64,000 nucleotides of DNA from Rhexocercosporidium sp. MPI-PUGE-AT-0058 (taxonomy: Eukaryota > Ascomycota > Leotiomycetes > Helotiales), in assembly GCA_020746875.1 (NCBI GenBank), contig JAGTJL010000018.1, forward strand, positions 1,426,001-1,490,000. The letters run 5' to 3'. Both the position numbers and the translations under genes were made by a program. The notes under the pieces were generated by a model that did not search any database, was not told the DNA's origin, and saw only the letters and a program-made list of their open reading frames with translations. Position 1 is the stretch's first letter; each line of letters begins with the position of its first letter. This document shows positions 11,200-24,773 of the stretch, piece by piece.

Positions 11200-14100
11200 T
11201 AAAGGAGAATTTTATAAAAAAATATATAATAATATAAATAAAGCTTTTTAATTAAAAACTAAGTTTATTATATAATTATTTTAAGAATAAATAAAAAGTA
11301 AAGAATATATATAAAATATTATTTTAAAGCGAGTCTTTTAAAAGAATTGCTTTAATTGAGCACGAATATTTATTAAGTTAATAAAAATAATAAATACTTT
11401 AAATTTCTGCCGAGAAAGGTTTTTAATAAGTCCGTTAATTAATATATAACTTATAAGAAAATATTTTATTATAAAAGTATTTTTTAAAACTTTTAACGTA
11501 ATTATATATTCTAAATATTAACGTAACGTAATTTAATAGGAATACGTTGATTTTTATTAATAATTAACTAAATCGTTTATTAATTATTACAGAAAATTAT
11601 TTAAGCTGCTTTTATATTAAGGCGTAATTCTTAAAAGAATCGCTGAAATACTATAAGTTTCTTATTAGTGCGCTTAACTTTAAGAAGCTTTACTTATATT
11701 ATAAACGTAGTAATTATATTTTATAAAGTTGCTTTTTAAAAAATTAAATTTTTAAAAAATATAAAAATATATTTATTAAAAGATTACTTTATCTTAATAT
11801 CGTTTATAAAAGAAGTATTTAATATTATTATAAAGTGAGAGTCGCATAGTTTATAACTATAAGTAATTGCTAAGAAATAAGTACCGAAAAAGTAACGAAT
11901 TATTTAATTAATTATAATTAAGTGCTTTCGGGAAAGATTAATTAAGAAATAAGAAAGCTTTAAAATAAGAAAAGCAATGTTTGCGCGTAATATAATTATA
12001 ATATAAAATATTAATCTAACTTTTTCTTGAAATTCTTTAATATAAGCTAGAATAGCTTATTCTTAATTTTTTAGTAGCTCGACTTAAAATAATAATATAC
12101 TTAAGCAGTTTTTATTTATTAACTCAAATCGAAGAGCAACTTTTTAAATATAAGTATTATATATTAAAGAGATAATTTTCGCTAATCGATCTTTAATAAT
12201 ACAAACGCTTAAGAACTACTCTATTTACTCTTCTTTAATAAGCTTATATATTATATTCAAGCCGTCGATAATTAATTTGGCGCCTTTAAAAGCCGAAGTA
12301 TAATAAAGCACTTAAATATCGTCGATATAAAATTTCACAAATACCGTACGTTACTCGTTTATAAATATATAAGGCTCTTCTTTATAAGCAATTAATTTTA
12401 AAGTTATTAAAATATAAATGAAATTATTATATTATAGCGCCAGTAAGTCCTTAAGTCCGTAAAATGCGCGATTAACTTTTATTATTATTCCGTTTTATTT
12501 AAAACCGTCTAATAAATAGCAGCGTACGCGAACACTTGTCTTATTTCGTTTAACGTTAATAAAAATATTTATTATATTAAATTGAATTATTTTTAAATTA
12601 AATTAAGCTATAATAGTTATAGCGGTTTTAAAGAAGCGAGTAGCTAAAATAGCTATATATATTAATAAAATTGACGTTTTAAGCTATAAGTCTTCTTTTA
12701 TAACGACTCGAGAGAAACAGCGGGTTAAGTACTTTAACGAATCGACTTTAGCGTGAAATACTTATTTTAAAGGAATTAATTATTCAGTAATAAAAGTGTA
12801 TTTAACGACTTTTTAATAATTACGCGACTTAAAGTTAGTGATTTTCTTAATAGCGTCGGCTCGGAAGTGCTTTTTTAATAAGTAATCCTTAAAGTTTCTT
12901 TAATTTAATAAGTCCTTAAGTATTTATAATTAATGAATCCGTAAGAGCTTAATTAATTATTAAATTTTAATATTTTTAAATACAGACGCTAATATAATAG
13001 CGTGAACTACGCTTAAGTCTTTTTCGTCTCTTTGTATTAGTTTTTAATTAAGCCAGAAAGTCCTTAAAAAATCCTTTAAGTGCTCGCGGTTACTTAACGG
13101 TTATAATAATTCCGTAATTAACTCTTTAATAATTATTATATAAACGCTTTAATTCGGTTTCGTTATCTTATTATTAACTTAAGTCTTTCGACTTTTATTA
13201 ATTACTCGGTCTTTTATTTTTTTCTTTTTAAAAGGTTTAAGTAAGCCGGAATTTAATTTAATTAAAGCCGAGAATAATAAGCGTAAACTTAATTCTTTGT
13301 TTTTTTTTTTAATTTCAATAATTATAAATACTCTTTATATTTAATTATTTAAAGTAAAGCTTTTAATTACTTAAGGCTAATACTTTCTTTAAGTATTCCT
13401 TAACGCTTAAGATCGCGCTTTCGGTTATATAGCCTTTTAAAGTAAATTATAATTTATAATATCGACTTCCGTTTAAGGCTTATATTATTCTGGAAATTTA
13501 ATATATTATATAAGATACTTCTTTTAATTGCGCTTTTAAACGCTAATTATCTTAAAGTATTGACTCGTTTTAAGACTTAATTAAGGTGCTCGTAAGTAAA
13601 AAATCTAATATTCTTTCTTAGCTGAATTACCCCTGAATTCTTATTAATAAGCGGCTGAATAAAATTAAGAGGTATTAAATTAGCTAAAAATAGCGTATTT
13701 ACTTTTATTAATTTAATTAAAAAAGAAGTAAATAGCTCCACTTTTAAGCTTAAAATTTTAATTAGAGGTTTTAATACTCCCGAGCTTATAAGCTCGTCGA
13801 CTTCTATAGCGCTTATTGCTTCGCTTAGTTATTTTCCGTTCGGAGTAATAGAAGGTGTTTTTAATTTTAATATATTAAATGCGCTTAATCGGTTAATTAT
13901 AATAAAATTAGCGTTTTAATTTCTTTTTTCTTTTTTTAGTTTTTCCGTAAGATCTTTTAATATTAAGCGCGATTAGCCGACCGTTCTTTTTATATTTAAA
14001 GAGCTTAAATAAAAGAAGGTTTTATTAAAAGTAATATTCCGAGTTATTATTATATATTATAATTAAGGCACTTAGATTTTATAAATATTAAATAAGACGT

Positions 14101-17100
14101 ATTTAATTAAGTAATTAAAGTATATTCGCGGGTTAATTTTAAAAGCTCTCTTTTAATAGAAAACTTTTCGGTCTTTAATTATAAAGTAAGCTTTATAGCC
14201 GTACGTATATAAGTTGCTTTAATCAGGCTGTAAATCGGTTGTCAGCTTTAGCGTAAGCTTAAAGTTATAATACTGAAAATATTACTTAAATTAAGCTTAA
14301 AATACTTCGTTCGGACTCTTAAAGCTTTTGCGAGTAAATAAACTTATATTATAAAGAACAATTGCCGCTATTATTAATTCCGTTTAAAGCGCCCGGGGTA
14401 GATTAGCGAAATAGCGTATTTTAATTAATTTATTAATTATTTCTTTACTTGCGCGCTTAGCTTCTTTATTAAGTTAATATATATATAAAAAAATAAATTT
14501 AATATTAATATTATTCTTTTTATATTACTTTTTATATTTAATTAATTTATTAATTATTTCTTTACTTGCGCGCTTAGCTTCTTTATTAAGTTAATATATA
14601 TATAAAAAAATAAATTTAATATTAATATTATTCTTTTTATATTACTTTTTATATTTAATTAATTTATTAATCTTTATAATTAAAGTATTATTATCTTAGC
14701 GTATTTTATAAACCGAGAGCCCGAATTAGCGTCTTATTTACGTCTTAAACGGTTTAAGAGTATTTAAGACGGCGATTAACTTTTTAGTTTTTAAAAGCCG
14801 CTTATAAAATTTCTTATTATATTCGTTTTTAATTAATAAAAGCTAGTTATTTCCGTTAAATCTTATTAAAAAGTCGAATAAATCTTAAGAAATATAATAA
14901 AAAGGACGAGTAACCGCTCTCTTTAATTAACGACGACTTATTACTTATTATATAATAGTTATCGTATAATACTCGCATTTTAACCGAATTAAACTTTAAA
15001 TCTCGACGTTACGCGCACTTTTTATTAGGTTTTCTAAAGCTTCTTTTCCTAAGTAACTTACGCGCAAATACTATAAGTAAGCTTTATTAATTCGTAGCTT
15101 TAAATATCGTCTACTCGACTAAAAGCCTTTGCGGATGCTCTTTTTTAGCGTTAAAAATATTAAAAAATTATAATTTAAGCGAATTAAAATACGGCGAATA
15201 ATTAAAGAAACTAAAGAGTAATTAAAAAGCTTATATTTAAAGCAAGCTAAGTTAAATTATCGCTATAATTGCTTTAAAACCAGACTTTTTTTAGTTATTT
15301 TTATATATAAAGTATAATTTAAATTATTATATTAAACTCTTGCTTATAAGAAGCGAGCTTTTAAAATAATATTAATATTAAAGCTTTTAACGATAGCGAC
15401 GTTCGAGAAGGTTAAATCGCTTGTATTCGGACCGTTAAGGCCGTAGAGAATACTTTTAAAGACTCGAGTACCGCGGCCTTTAATTATTAAGCTTAACGTT
15501 CCGGCCTTAACGCTATTATCCGTAATAAATTTAATAAAGCTTTTAAGGACGAAAAAAGCTTTTGAATTTATTAAATAAATAATAACTCCGTTATCGAGTA
15601 AGGTGCTCTTTACGAGTAAATAGCGATTTATATTTATAATAACGTATACCCTTATAATAGTAAGAGCTTCGTCGAGAAATTCCGGGCTTATAAGATAAGC
15701 TTAAACGTTTTTAAAGTATTATACTTTTATTAAAATAGTTAGCTTTAAAACTATAAGAGCCGCTAGTATTTAAATAAAAAAGGAATTACCGGAAGGCGGT
15801 CCAGAAATTAATTACGTTATTAATAATATATTTTTATTAAGTTTAATAATTTCTCGGCGGAGATTAAGGAAGTCGCTCTTTAATTAAAGTCGAGTCTTTT
15901 TAATTTCTTTTATTAATAATAAGTTCCTGAGGTTACTCGCTGTCGAGCCGTCGTAATAATACCGCAGTTTATGATAATTAATAACTTTATAATAGTAAAA
16001 GCAATACTTATATAAGTAAGTATTTGCTCGCGTATTTAGCGACTAATTTCGTTAAACCGACGGAGTTACGGGAGTATTTAATTCTTTTTTAAAAGTAATA
16101 TATAAGCTTATTATTTTTTAGTATTTAAAAGCTGTAAATAATTCCTCGTTAAGAGTAAATAACTAATTGACGTAATTAAGTAAAAAGTATTAGTTTACTA
16201 TTCCGAGAGTATTATTTCTTAGTAATTTAGAGTGCCGTTCACGCGCTTATTCCGGTGCGAGCTTCTCTTGCACCGCTTTAATAAAGTTAAGTATTATTAA
16301 CGGTCTTTTGACGTTTAATAAGTCGTATAAAAGAGTATTTTAATAAGCCGCTCTTTATTTTTAAAGTTACTTTTTAAGATTAATTCGCCTTATTTTAATA
16401 ATAGCGAGCTTTTTCTTATAAGTAAATTATATTAACGTGCGAGCATTTGTTTCCGAAGGGGCGTAATCTCTCTTAAGGATCCGGAGGAATAACTAAAGAG
16501 TTTATAATTTTAATTAAGAATCTCCGTTTATTATTTTAATTAATTACTCTTTTTTTATATAAGTTTACTTATTCTTGCATTTCTTAATTATTCCTTAATA
16601 AATAAAAGAATTAATTATCTCTTAAATCTACTTATAAGCTGCCTTATAAGCTCGAGCCTTTTCCGTCTATTATACGAGCTTTTTTACGTATTCTCTTATA
16701 AGAGTAGTATATATTAAAGCTATATTTTTAATTATAGCTTTTGCCGGTAGTAATGCGCTCGGCTTAAGGCTTTTTTTTATAAGGTCGTGAATATCTTCGT
16801 CTTATTTCGCTTAAGTTTAGAAGTTGTGTTTAATAGCCTCTTTATCTTATTATATTTTTAAATCGTTTAACGATAAGAGTTTCGGTTCGGCGTCAAAAAG
16901 GTTAAAAGTAATTAATAACGTAAGGTTTATTAAATTTTATATTTTATAAAATATATAAAAGGATTTAAACGCTTAATATTAAAGAGTTTAAGTGCGCTTA
17001 TTATAATTAAGAGGAGTTCGATTATTTAAAGAAAAGGCTAAAGTTAAGTTTATTATAACGAAAGAGTTGCTCTTATAAGCTCCGAGTATTCGATAAAAGA

Positions 17101-17300
17101 GGAAAGACTAAAGAGGTATCGAGTCTAGTTATTCGGCTTTTATATTCGTTTAAAATGAAATAAAAGAGTTAATAGAAAACAGCGGTATAAATTACACTTT
17201 ATAATAAGGTAGAAAACTCTATAATATATAATAAATGCTCTTTACTTATAAACTTATCTTATAAGCTTTATTTAAATTAATAGCGCATAAAAGGAAGAAT
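11200..17300 (-). pseudogene. Copia B gag-pol, RIP-degraded
   Basis: On the minus strand, near 12250-12560, a Copia reverse transcriptase is legible: NRAFYGLKDLLAL, then KEEPYIFINE and FVKFYIDDI, where the catalytic Y-V-D-D reads YIDD. The preceding segment (higher coordinates) should carry gag, protease and integrase and the following segment RNase H, from Copia gene order. I did not resolve those domains individually because stops are frequent. Not functional. Confidence 0.7.
14421..14671. repeat. 117-bp tandem duplication, about 2.15 copies
   Basis: The block beginning ttaattaatttattaatt and containing ttgcgcgcttagcttc repeats with period 117 (marker gcgcgcttag at 14451 and 14568). A third partial copy stops at 14671. 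The two full copies look identical by eye, unlike every other repeat pair in this region. Confidence 0.9.
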
Positions 17301-17335
17301 ATTAACTTAATAGCTTCGTTAAAAGGGCTTATAAT

Positions 17336-17519
17336 TATAATATAAAAGTAGATTAAAGCATTATAAGTAGTTATAGTTAAATTAAAATGATTAATTGTTA
17401 TTTTAAAAGCTTTAAGAATTAGGAGAAAACAGTTATTCTCCTAAAGGCGGTTTATAATAGCAGAACCTAATTAGGTCACGTGTAATGCTAAGAGAGCAGC
17501 TGCCCGTGCCTGTACGACA
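17336..17519 (-). repeat. 5' LTR of Copia B
   Basis: Same length (184 bp) as the 9420 copy, with mostly transition differences. Its terminus TGTACGACA is better preserved than the other copy's tatataata. Confidence 0.85.
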
Positions 17520-18043
17520 ATTAATTATTAAGCTAATAATTATCTTAAGCGCCGCAAAGATTAAGCCTTCAATAAATCGATTTCCGAATTAATTATCGGC
17601 GAAGACTTAAAGAATAACAAGGTTTTAAAAAACTATTAAATTATAATAAAGACTTATATTATAATATAAGTTATAACTTATAAAAAGATTTAACTTTTGA
17701 TTTCCGTGCTTTTATTAAAAAACGATAATTCTTAATTAACGTTAAATTAAAACGAAATAAATTCTTTATTAAAACTTTTATATATATTAATAATAAAATA
17801 AATATTTTCAGTATTATTAAAACTTTTTTAGCTTACTCATTTTTTTAAGTAATTCGACGTTACTTTTGTTATATTCCTTACGTTAATTGTATTAATTAAT
17901 TATAATAAAAAGAAAAGCAAATTTATCGATATAATAATCTTTTTTATTCTTACGATCGATAAACGACGAATTAATTTTCTTTTTTTAGTAACGGATTTAA
18001 AAAATATTAACGTTTTAATTAACCGGAAATTCCTCGAGTATTA
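17520..18043 (+). pseudogene. Gypsy A internal segment between Copia B and the pogo element
   Basis: AT-rich remains of Gypsy A, presumably gag or protease. It connects to 9419 across Copia B, and to 20563 across the pogo insertion. No clear motif is visible. Confidence 0.45.
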
Positions 18044-20562
18044 ATCGTCAGCTAGCGGGGCGGGCTTCCTTAGCTCGCATTCGCTCTCAGTCAGAATAAG
18101 CGAATGCGGATCGGAAGCGAATGCGGATTTTCGTCCGCCATTACCTTTAAAGTCATTTTTAAAGGTAAATTAATGTGAATTACAACTAAAAGTACATAAA
18201 GAATAATAAATTAAATTAAATATCTTCCGAATCTTTATCGCTATTAACATTGTCAAATGAAATGCTGTCCTACTAATTAGAATCCGACTCTTTAAAATTA
18301 ATATTACTATTAATTCTACGTAAAAAATCGTTTAAATCTCTACTATTATTTAAATTAAAACTATTATTATTAATTCCGAGGTTTATAAAAAGTGAAGGAA
18401 GAGGTAAATAATTTAATTAAAGCTTTTTATTACTTATAATATTAGTAATTATTTTTAAATTGTCGTTTTTAAATATTAAGGTTAAGGCCGGTAATTTAAG
18501 CTTTAAAACGCCTTTCTTTTGCGGACGAGTAACTTGCCGTTTAAGAGGTTATTAAGACCACTAAATTTCCTTTATATTAAGAATAAGAATTAATAAAGAA
18601 TCACTATCCTCGATAATTATGTCGTTCGTAAAACGCTCCCGAAGTATTCTTTTTCGTGTACGCTTAGCGACACGGGAATTAACACCTTTTCGATATTTAA
18701 TATCGCGCTTTTCTCTTTATAACTTATTAATATAACGCTAAGCTTTTAATACTTTAAAACGTTCTTTTTTAGCGTCTCTTTTAGCGATTAATTAATCGGT
18801 AATATTTATTATTAAACTATTTTTATAATAAAACTATTTCTTGCCTCTTTTCTTGCTTTTTATCTCGTCCTTTTATTATTAAGATAAAATCCCGAGTTCT
18901 TTTGTTTATAATGCCGATATAATTACAATTTAACGTGTATTACGTAAAAACGACTTAAATTTTGGCCGGGATGGACTGCTTAATAAATCCGTAACCTTAT
19001 TATATTATTATTATATTAATTACTTTATATATACGGCTTTTTTTAGCGTGTAAAGTAAACTAGGCTCTTTAGTCTTTTAAGTATTAACTTCTGGTAGAGT
19101 AAATGTCTTTAAGTTCTTTAAATAATAATTGCAATTAATTAAGTATATACTAGACTTCTTTTAGGTTTTCTTAATATTATGCCGGCTAAAAGTTTGCTCT
19201 CGAATTGCCTTTAAATTACGTAAAAACGAGTATATAATATATTTTAAATTAAGCTAGGCAAAGGCGTTCTTAATAGCTAAGTTATAATAGTATTTATACG
19301 GTTAAAAAATGCTTACATTTAAAGGTTATATATAATACGTAAGATATGGAATTAATAAGTAAAACAAAATACGATTTCGATTCGTTAAGTTAATGAATTC
19401 CGGAGTTTTATGACTTTTATAATTGTCTATAAGTATGAGTTTCCATAGTTTGCTTGGCTTATAGTCGAAATTCCGAATGTAATACTCTAGGTATAATATA
19501 GTAATATAATTATTAATAAAGCCGTTTTCGCTTTTTTTAATATATATGCCTTAAAGAAGCTCTTTTTTAAATTACTTTTGCATAAGTCGTTTACTTTAAA
19601 TGAAAATTATAAAAGGAATAGGTTTTTAGTCGGTAGTATTAATTATTTTAATAATTGTTATAAATTATCGGTTTTCGGGACTCATAAAGTAATATTATAA
19701 TTAAAAGTTAATTAATAAGTATATTTAATATAAAGATATAAATAAATATACCTCTTTAATATACTGTAGAATTAATACTTCCGAGCCTTTCGGATATTTA
19801 ATTCTAAACCCGGTTTCGTCGAAATTAATAATATCATAAGGTTTGATTTTTATCTTTTTAAAAATACGTTTATAACTCTTAAACTACTTCTTGACTTCCT
19901 TCTCGTTTTATGCCAATATTCATACTCTTATAAAAGGTTTCGTTTTAATCTTATATAAGCTATTCTCTTTTTACTACCTTATAAACTAGTTTTATAACGG
20001 ATTTAATATTACCTTGTCGTATTGCCGCCGAATTATATAAATAACCTTATATATTAATTACGTAAATAACTAGAGCTAATATACGATTAATTAAAGTATA
20101 AATACGTGTAAAGCGTCGACGTAATATAGTTATAGTATTTTGTTTTATCCTCCACGCCTATTTCTAGTGCTTAAACGCTTAAGAGAGCTATTTAACGTTA
20201 TAAGGCTAACTTTAAAGATCTTTGCCGCCGTGCTTTGTTTTTTTAAAAGGTGCTTTTAAAGCTATTCTTTTATCTTACGTAAGCGCGTCTTTAAATTGTC
20301 TATAGCGTTAAAAGAGCCTAGCTCGGAGGTTTGCTGTCGCTTTAAAGGTTTAAGAGGCTTTGGCTTTTTAATTAAACGAATTCGCTTACGTGCCATCGTA
20401 AAGTTAAGCAAAAGTGTATTAAATAATAATATAAAAGCGTCGCGAATTTAGTGGGGAACGCGTATAAAATCGCGAAAATCCGCATTCGCTTCCGATCCGC
20501 ATTCGCTTATTCTGACTAAGACTGGAAGGATGTAGGAAGCCTACCGTAGGCGAGCTGACGAT
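18044..20562 (-). mobile_element. pogo/Fot1-type DNA transposon, TSD TA
   Basis: Long terminal inverted repeats: left begins ATCGTCAGCTAGCGGGGCGG and the right end read in reverse begins ATCGTCAGCTCGCCTACGG. Both share the sub-terminal blocks cagaataagcgaatgcgg and atcggaagcgaatgcgg. TA dinucleotides flank the element at 18042-18043 and 20563-20564. The interior encodes a DDE_1 transposase on the minus strand. It interrupts Gypsy A between its gag and RT parts, so it inserted after A. Confidence 0.9.
18210..20396 (-). pseudogene. pogo/Fot1-type transposase, degraded
   Basis: The reading frame begins at an ATG at 20396 (MARKRIRLIKKPKPLKPL) and can be followed with stops down to about 18.2 kb. 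Diagnostic motifs on the minus strand are NFDETGFRIKYPKGSE near 19800 (first catalytic Asp of DDE_1 in the typical N-x-D-E-T-G-F setting), LILIDNYKSHKTPEF near 19400 (second Asp, D-N-H-x-S-H with H to Y), and LNVSIFQPYKYYYNLAI-like sequence near 19290, where the family normally has D-V-G-x-F-x-P-x-K. The third motif has therefore lost its Asp. A basic N-terminus followed by a helix-turn-helix is usual in this family; only the basic part is clear here. Non-functional through many stops. Confidence 0.8.
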
Positions 20563-22702
20563 TACGATTTAAAATAATTATATATTAAAAACCGTAATCG
20601 ATTAAAATAGCTTTTAAATATATTAGCTTAATTATTTTTCGATTAGCGTATATTTATTAATATTAATCGCTTTAATAAGCTTATTATTAAATCTTATTAA
20701 TTCGATATAAAACGGTAAGATACTTTTATAAATACTAATAAAAACTACTGACGATAAGTTAAGCTCGCGGCACTCGACGATTCCTTTAAAATAAAAGTCT
20801 TTATACGACTTACCGCTAGCGCCTCGCTAATTCAATTCTTGAGCTTTATTAAAGAAGTTAAAAAACGCTTTTAAGTTATAAAAGATTAATTAAATATTTT
20901 AATATTTCGTAATCCGGGATTATTACTTAAAAAAAGGAACTCTTATAAAACTCTTTTAATAAATTATTAATTAAAAGCATTTATTATAAAGATTTTTCTT
21001 ATATTAATAATAGCAATATTTATAATATACTTTTAATTTAAGAAAGTTAAGAAAAATAAAATAAAAACTTTCGTAATATTAATATATAAGATTAATTAAA
21101 AGTTAATTCGCTGCCGGCGAAAAGCCTTAAATTAATTAAAAGTCGAGCTCGTATCGATGAACGAAAACCTAATTTCAAAAGAGGCTTTAAAAGCTAAGTA
21201 CGAGTAAAATAATAAGTTAATAAATAAGAAACTCCTAGTAAAATATTAAAAATATATTCCTTTTTTCTTCCGGCGAGCTTCCGACGAGCTATTAACGTAT
21301 TATTAAAGCGTAGATTATTAAATCGAGCTTATTAAAAAGAATAATTTGTTTTTTAAACTTCTCCGGCGTATAATTAAAGAATAATTATGAAAAACTAAGC
21401 GATATATTATCGATAATTTATATAAAAGTTTTATTAAGCTTTTTAACGTATTATATACGGCTTTTATTCTCTTCGCTAAGAAAGCCGACGGCAATCTCCG
21501 GCTTTGCATCGATTACCGGAAGCTGAATATCTTATTAAAGAAAAACCCGTACTCGATCCTTTTAATCGATAAGATAATAATTCGTATTTATAAAATAAAA
21601 GTTTTTATAAAGCTTAATATTTAATAAGCTTTCTACTGTATTCGTATATTCCCTAAAAGCGAAGATTATACGACTTTTTGCATTTAATATAATACGTATA
21701 AATATAAAGTTTTTCTTTTTAGCTTTACGAATAATCCGGCGATTTTCTAACGATTTATTAATAATATTTTAATAAAGCACTTAAACGATTTCTGCGCAGC
21801 TTATATAAACGATATTTTTATATACTTATTAACTTCCGAAAAGTACGAAGTTTATATTAAGAAAGTAATAATAATATTATAAGCGTACGGATTTTAAGTT
21901 AATATTAAAAAATCCGAATTTAACGTATAAAAGATAAAATTCTTAAGGTTTATAATTAAGATCGACGGTATAAAAGTAAACTCGGAAAAAGTTAACGTAA
22001 TTAAAAACTAGCGATACGCTAATAATATACGAGATAAATAAAGTTATTTTAGTTTTTATAATTTTTATCGCCGGTTTATTAAAGATTATAATTATATTAT
22101 TTAATCTTTTACGATATTTATCGGGAAAAACGTCTTTTTTAACTTCGATAACGTTTATAAAAACGCGTAAGAAACTCTCCGAAAAGCTTTTTAATCTGCG
22201 CCGGTCTTTTGCTATTATGATTTAATAAAGTAGACGCGGCTAAAAACTGATTTATTTAACGGAATCGTCGCTAAAATCTTATTTTAATTTTAAGAAAACG
22301 ATATTTTCTATTTTATAAATTACTTTTTTAAGATTATAATAAATTCCGAGCTTAATTATTCGATTTATAATAAAGAAATATTAACGATTTTCTAGTTATT
22401 TAAATAATATTACTTAAAATTATTAAGTATTTAAAAGAACGTTTACGTATATACGGATTATTAAGCTTTAAAGCACTTTATAATTATTAAATATCTTACG
22501 GTTAAGTAAGCACGTTAAGCTAAATTCTTTGCGGAATTCTATTTACGATTATATATTATACCAGGATTATTAATATTCTTATTAATATTTTCTCCCGGAA
22601 AGATTAAGACTTTACGGTAATAAAAGCTCGTAAGCGAGTTATCCGTCATTAACAACTTATTATAAACGATAAAATCGACTTTTTAATCGCCGCTGACCTC
22701 TG
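20563..22702 (+). pseudogene. Gypsy A reverse transcriptase and RNase H, degraded
   Basis: From about 21480 the plus frame reads DGNLRLCIDYRKLNIL, KNPYSILLIDKI, then FAAYINDIF-like sequence where Y-x-D-D is expected (Y-I-N-D, an Asp-to-Asn change of RIP type), followed by RNase H motifs near 22200-22480 (VYVYTDY, KYLTVKQAR). The order matches Ty3/Gypsy pol. A minus-strand open frame at 21318-21509 is a shadow. The frame stops matching at about 22690 where the short repeat begins. Confidence 0.8.
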
Positions 22703-23027
22703 AGAAGAAGAGATTTGGTGTGAATAATTATTCCATTACTTCGGGGGAAACTAGGTCTATATAACTACTTTTAGGCGCCAAGCTATTTAGCTCTCGCATC
22801 GGTTATTAGCTTTATATTGAAACTAGCTTTATATTACCAGAGCTTCCGAGGTTTAAAACACGGAAGCTTAAGGCTTGATAAAGCTACTGTTTTAGCCCTG
22901 AATAGCCCTTTACCGGAAGCTTAAAGCTTCCGAGGTTCAAAGCACGGAAGCCGAGGCTTTATGCGAAGCCGGAGCTTTATGCAAAGGTAGTTGAGTTATG
23001 AAAAGGTATGCTTAATATAATCTTATA
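22703..23027 (+). repeat. Unclassified short repeat R, copy 1
   Basis: About 325 bp, inverted relative to a second copy at 52879-53298. It begins agaagaagagatttggtgtg and carries palindromic pieces such as ggaagcttaaagcttcc and cggaagcttaaggc. It ends with gagttatgaaaaggtatgc followed by aatataatcttata, which is part of a LINE reading frame in the other copy. It interrupts Gypsy A. No target-site duplication was identified. Confidence 0.7.
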
Positions 23028-24510
23028 ACCTCCAGCTAATAGCCGTCGATTCTTTTAAATCGTCGCAATTTCTTAATCGAATAGCAGAACTAAAGAATAA
23101 AATACTTTTAAAGAAAAAGCGTCCGGCACCCGAAGCTGCTCGGCTAGAATATTTAAATATATTTCTCTTTTACGAAATTACTTTCCGTTCGATAATAGCG
23201 CAAAACGCTTAATTAAAAATCCTAAGATAATATATGCGGAATAGTCGTATAGCCGTTATTTTAGCTGCTTCTTTAGCTCCCGTAGAAGTAAACCAGGAAG
23301 TAAACTAAGAGGTAGACTAGGAGGTAGACCAGGAGGCAGAGCAAGCTCTAGAATAAGATCACGTGCTAATCGACCCTGAAGGACTTGCCGCGGAAGAGCT
23401 AGATTTTAATTTTATAATTATATATAATATCGCTGAATACGACGTGATCGATTAAATCCTTATAATTAATAAAGAATCTCTTTTATTAAAGCTTTTTTAA
23501 TAAAAAACCCGCGAGAATAACTTAAATTACGAGCTATTGAATAGCAAGCTTCCTTTTTAAAGCCGTCTGGAAATACTTATAAAATCGTTAAAGCTTCGTA
23601 TATTATTATTGTATTATATATATTTATAACTTTTAATCGCTTATGCCGGAATCAGAAAGATAAAAGTTATATTAAGCCGCAAATACTATTAAAATAACTT
23701 TTTTATTAACGTAAGCCGTTATATCGCGAATAATAATTATTTTAAATAAAAAGCTAAAAAAAAATAAGATATTTAATTTCTTATATTTCTTACTTATTCC
23801 TGCTCGGTCGTATTAATATCTTACGATAGATTTTACGAAGTTATTATTAAATAAGAGCGACTTTAACTTTATTATAATTATTATAAACCGCTTATTTAAG
23901 AAACCGGTCTCGATACTTTATTATAATATAATTATAACTAAAAGAATAGCTACTTTTTTCCTCGTTTATTAAACTCGCTATTTCGGTATGCTAGAGTTTA
24001 TCGTTTTAGACCGAGATTCGTAATTCGTCTCTTCCTTTTAGAAAAAGTACTGCCGTATACTCGATATTAAAATAAAACTAATAACGGTATATAATCTTAA
24101 TATCGACGGCTAGACTAAAGTAATAAATTAATATATTAAATAATAATTCCGCTTTTTCTGCTATTATTACTAAGATAATTAAAATAACTTCTTACTTTTA
24201 TAAATATCGCGCAGTTTATCTTATTTCACGAGTCTTTTAACAATCTTACGCTTTTTTAATTACTTAATAACGTAAAGCTAAAGACTTCTTAAGACTTAAT
24301 AAACTCAGAATTGCCGGTTATAATAATAGAAAAGCTTAACCGCGAAAAGGCTTTATAAATCGCCTTATATATAAAAGAAATTATAAAAGCCGTATAATCG
24401 TCGCTAAAAGCTTAATAAAAGAAAATAAAACGTCTAGCTAATCGTAATCGACGCGCTATTAATTAAGACGTTAGTAATTTAATACTAGTCGATACCCAGA
24501 ACTGGAATAT
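23028..24510 (+). pseudogene. Gypsy A integrase C-terminal region, degraded
   Basis: A well-preserved stretch at 23110-23420 reads KKRPAPEAARLEYLNI, then a Glu/Gln/Val-rich repeat from tandem 12-bp units near 23280-23345 and LIDPEGLAAEELDF. Near 24330-24510 the frame gives KRLANRNRRAIN and ILVDTQNWNID, equivalent to the integrase C-terminal region of fungal Gypsy elements (basic helix, then V-x-x-D/S-T-R-N-W). It is cut at 24510 by the target site of Gypsy E, and the reading frame resumes at 32177. Confidence 0.65.
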
Positions 24511-24515
24511 CGATC

Positions 24516-24773
24516 TGTAACGATACTAGCCAAGAGAGCGGTGTAAGAGGTATATAATAGTACTTTAGCTAAGGCTATCGAGAGCTAATAAGTCTAATAC
24601 GAAGGAAACAAGAAGATGAAAAAGGAAAGAAGAAGTGAAGGGAGTGTAAGTTTATATATATAAGCTCTTTCGAAACCTTTCCGGTATTAGTCCGACTCGA
24701 CATAATTTAGTTATCTTTAAACCCTTAGATTCCTTGACTTGTTAAGAAGCTCTTAAGTGCACTTATTATTATA
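24516..24773 (-). repeat. 3' LTR of Gypsy E
   Basis: Aligns end to end with 31919-32176 and 51835-52092, all 258 bp. This copy is the most AT-shifted of the three, for example its end reads tgcacttattattata where the least mutated copy reads tgcacctatcgtcaca. Confidence 0.9.

Larger units (their letters stand above)
9420..17519 (-). mobile_element. Copia element B nested in Gypsy A, TSD ATTRA
   Basis: Direct 184-bp LTRs at 9420-9603 and 17336-17519. Flanks are attga (9415-9419) and attaa (17520-17524), identical apart from one G/A transition. On the minus strand the LTR starts TGTCGTACAGGCACGGG, and a polypurine tract (ctagggggtg) sits directly next to the 9420-9603 LTR, fixing the orientation as minus. 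Minus-strand Copia reverse transcriptase is readable near 12250-12560. The internal region of 7.7 kb is longer than a plain Copia gag-pol; the excess near the 3' end holds a plus-strand reading frame (see 10040-11100). Confidence 0.88.
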
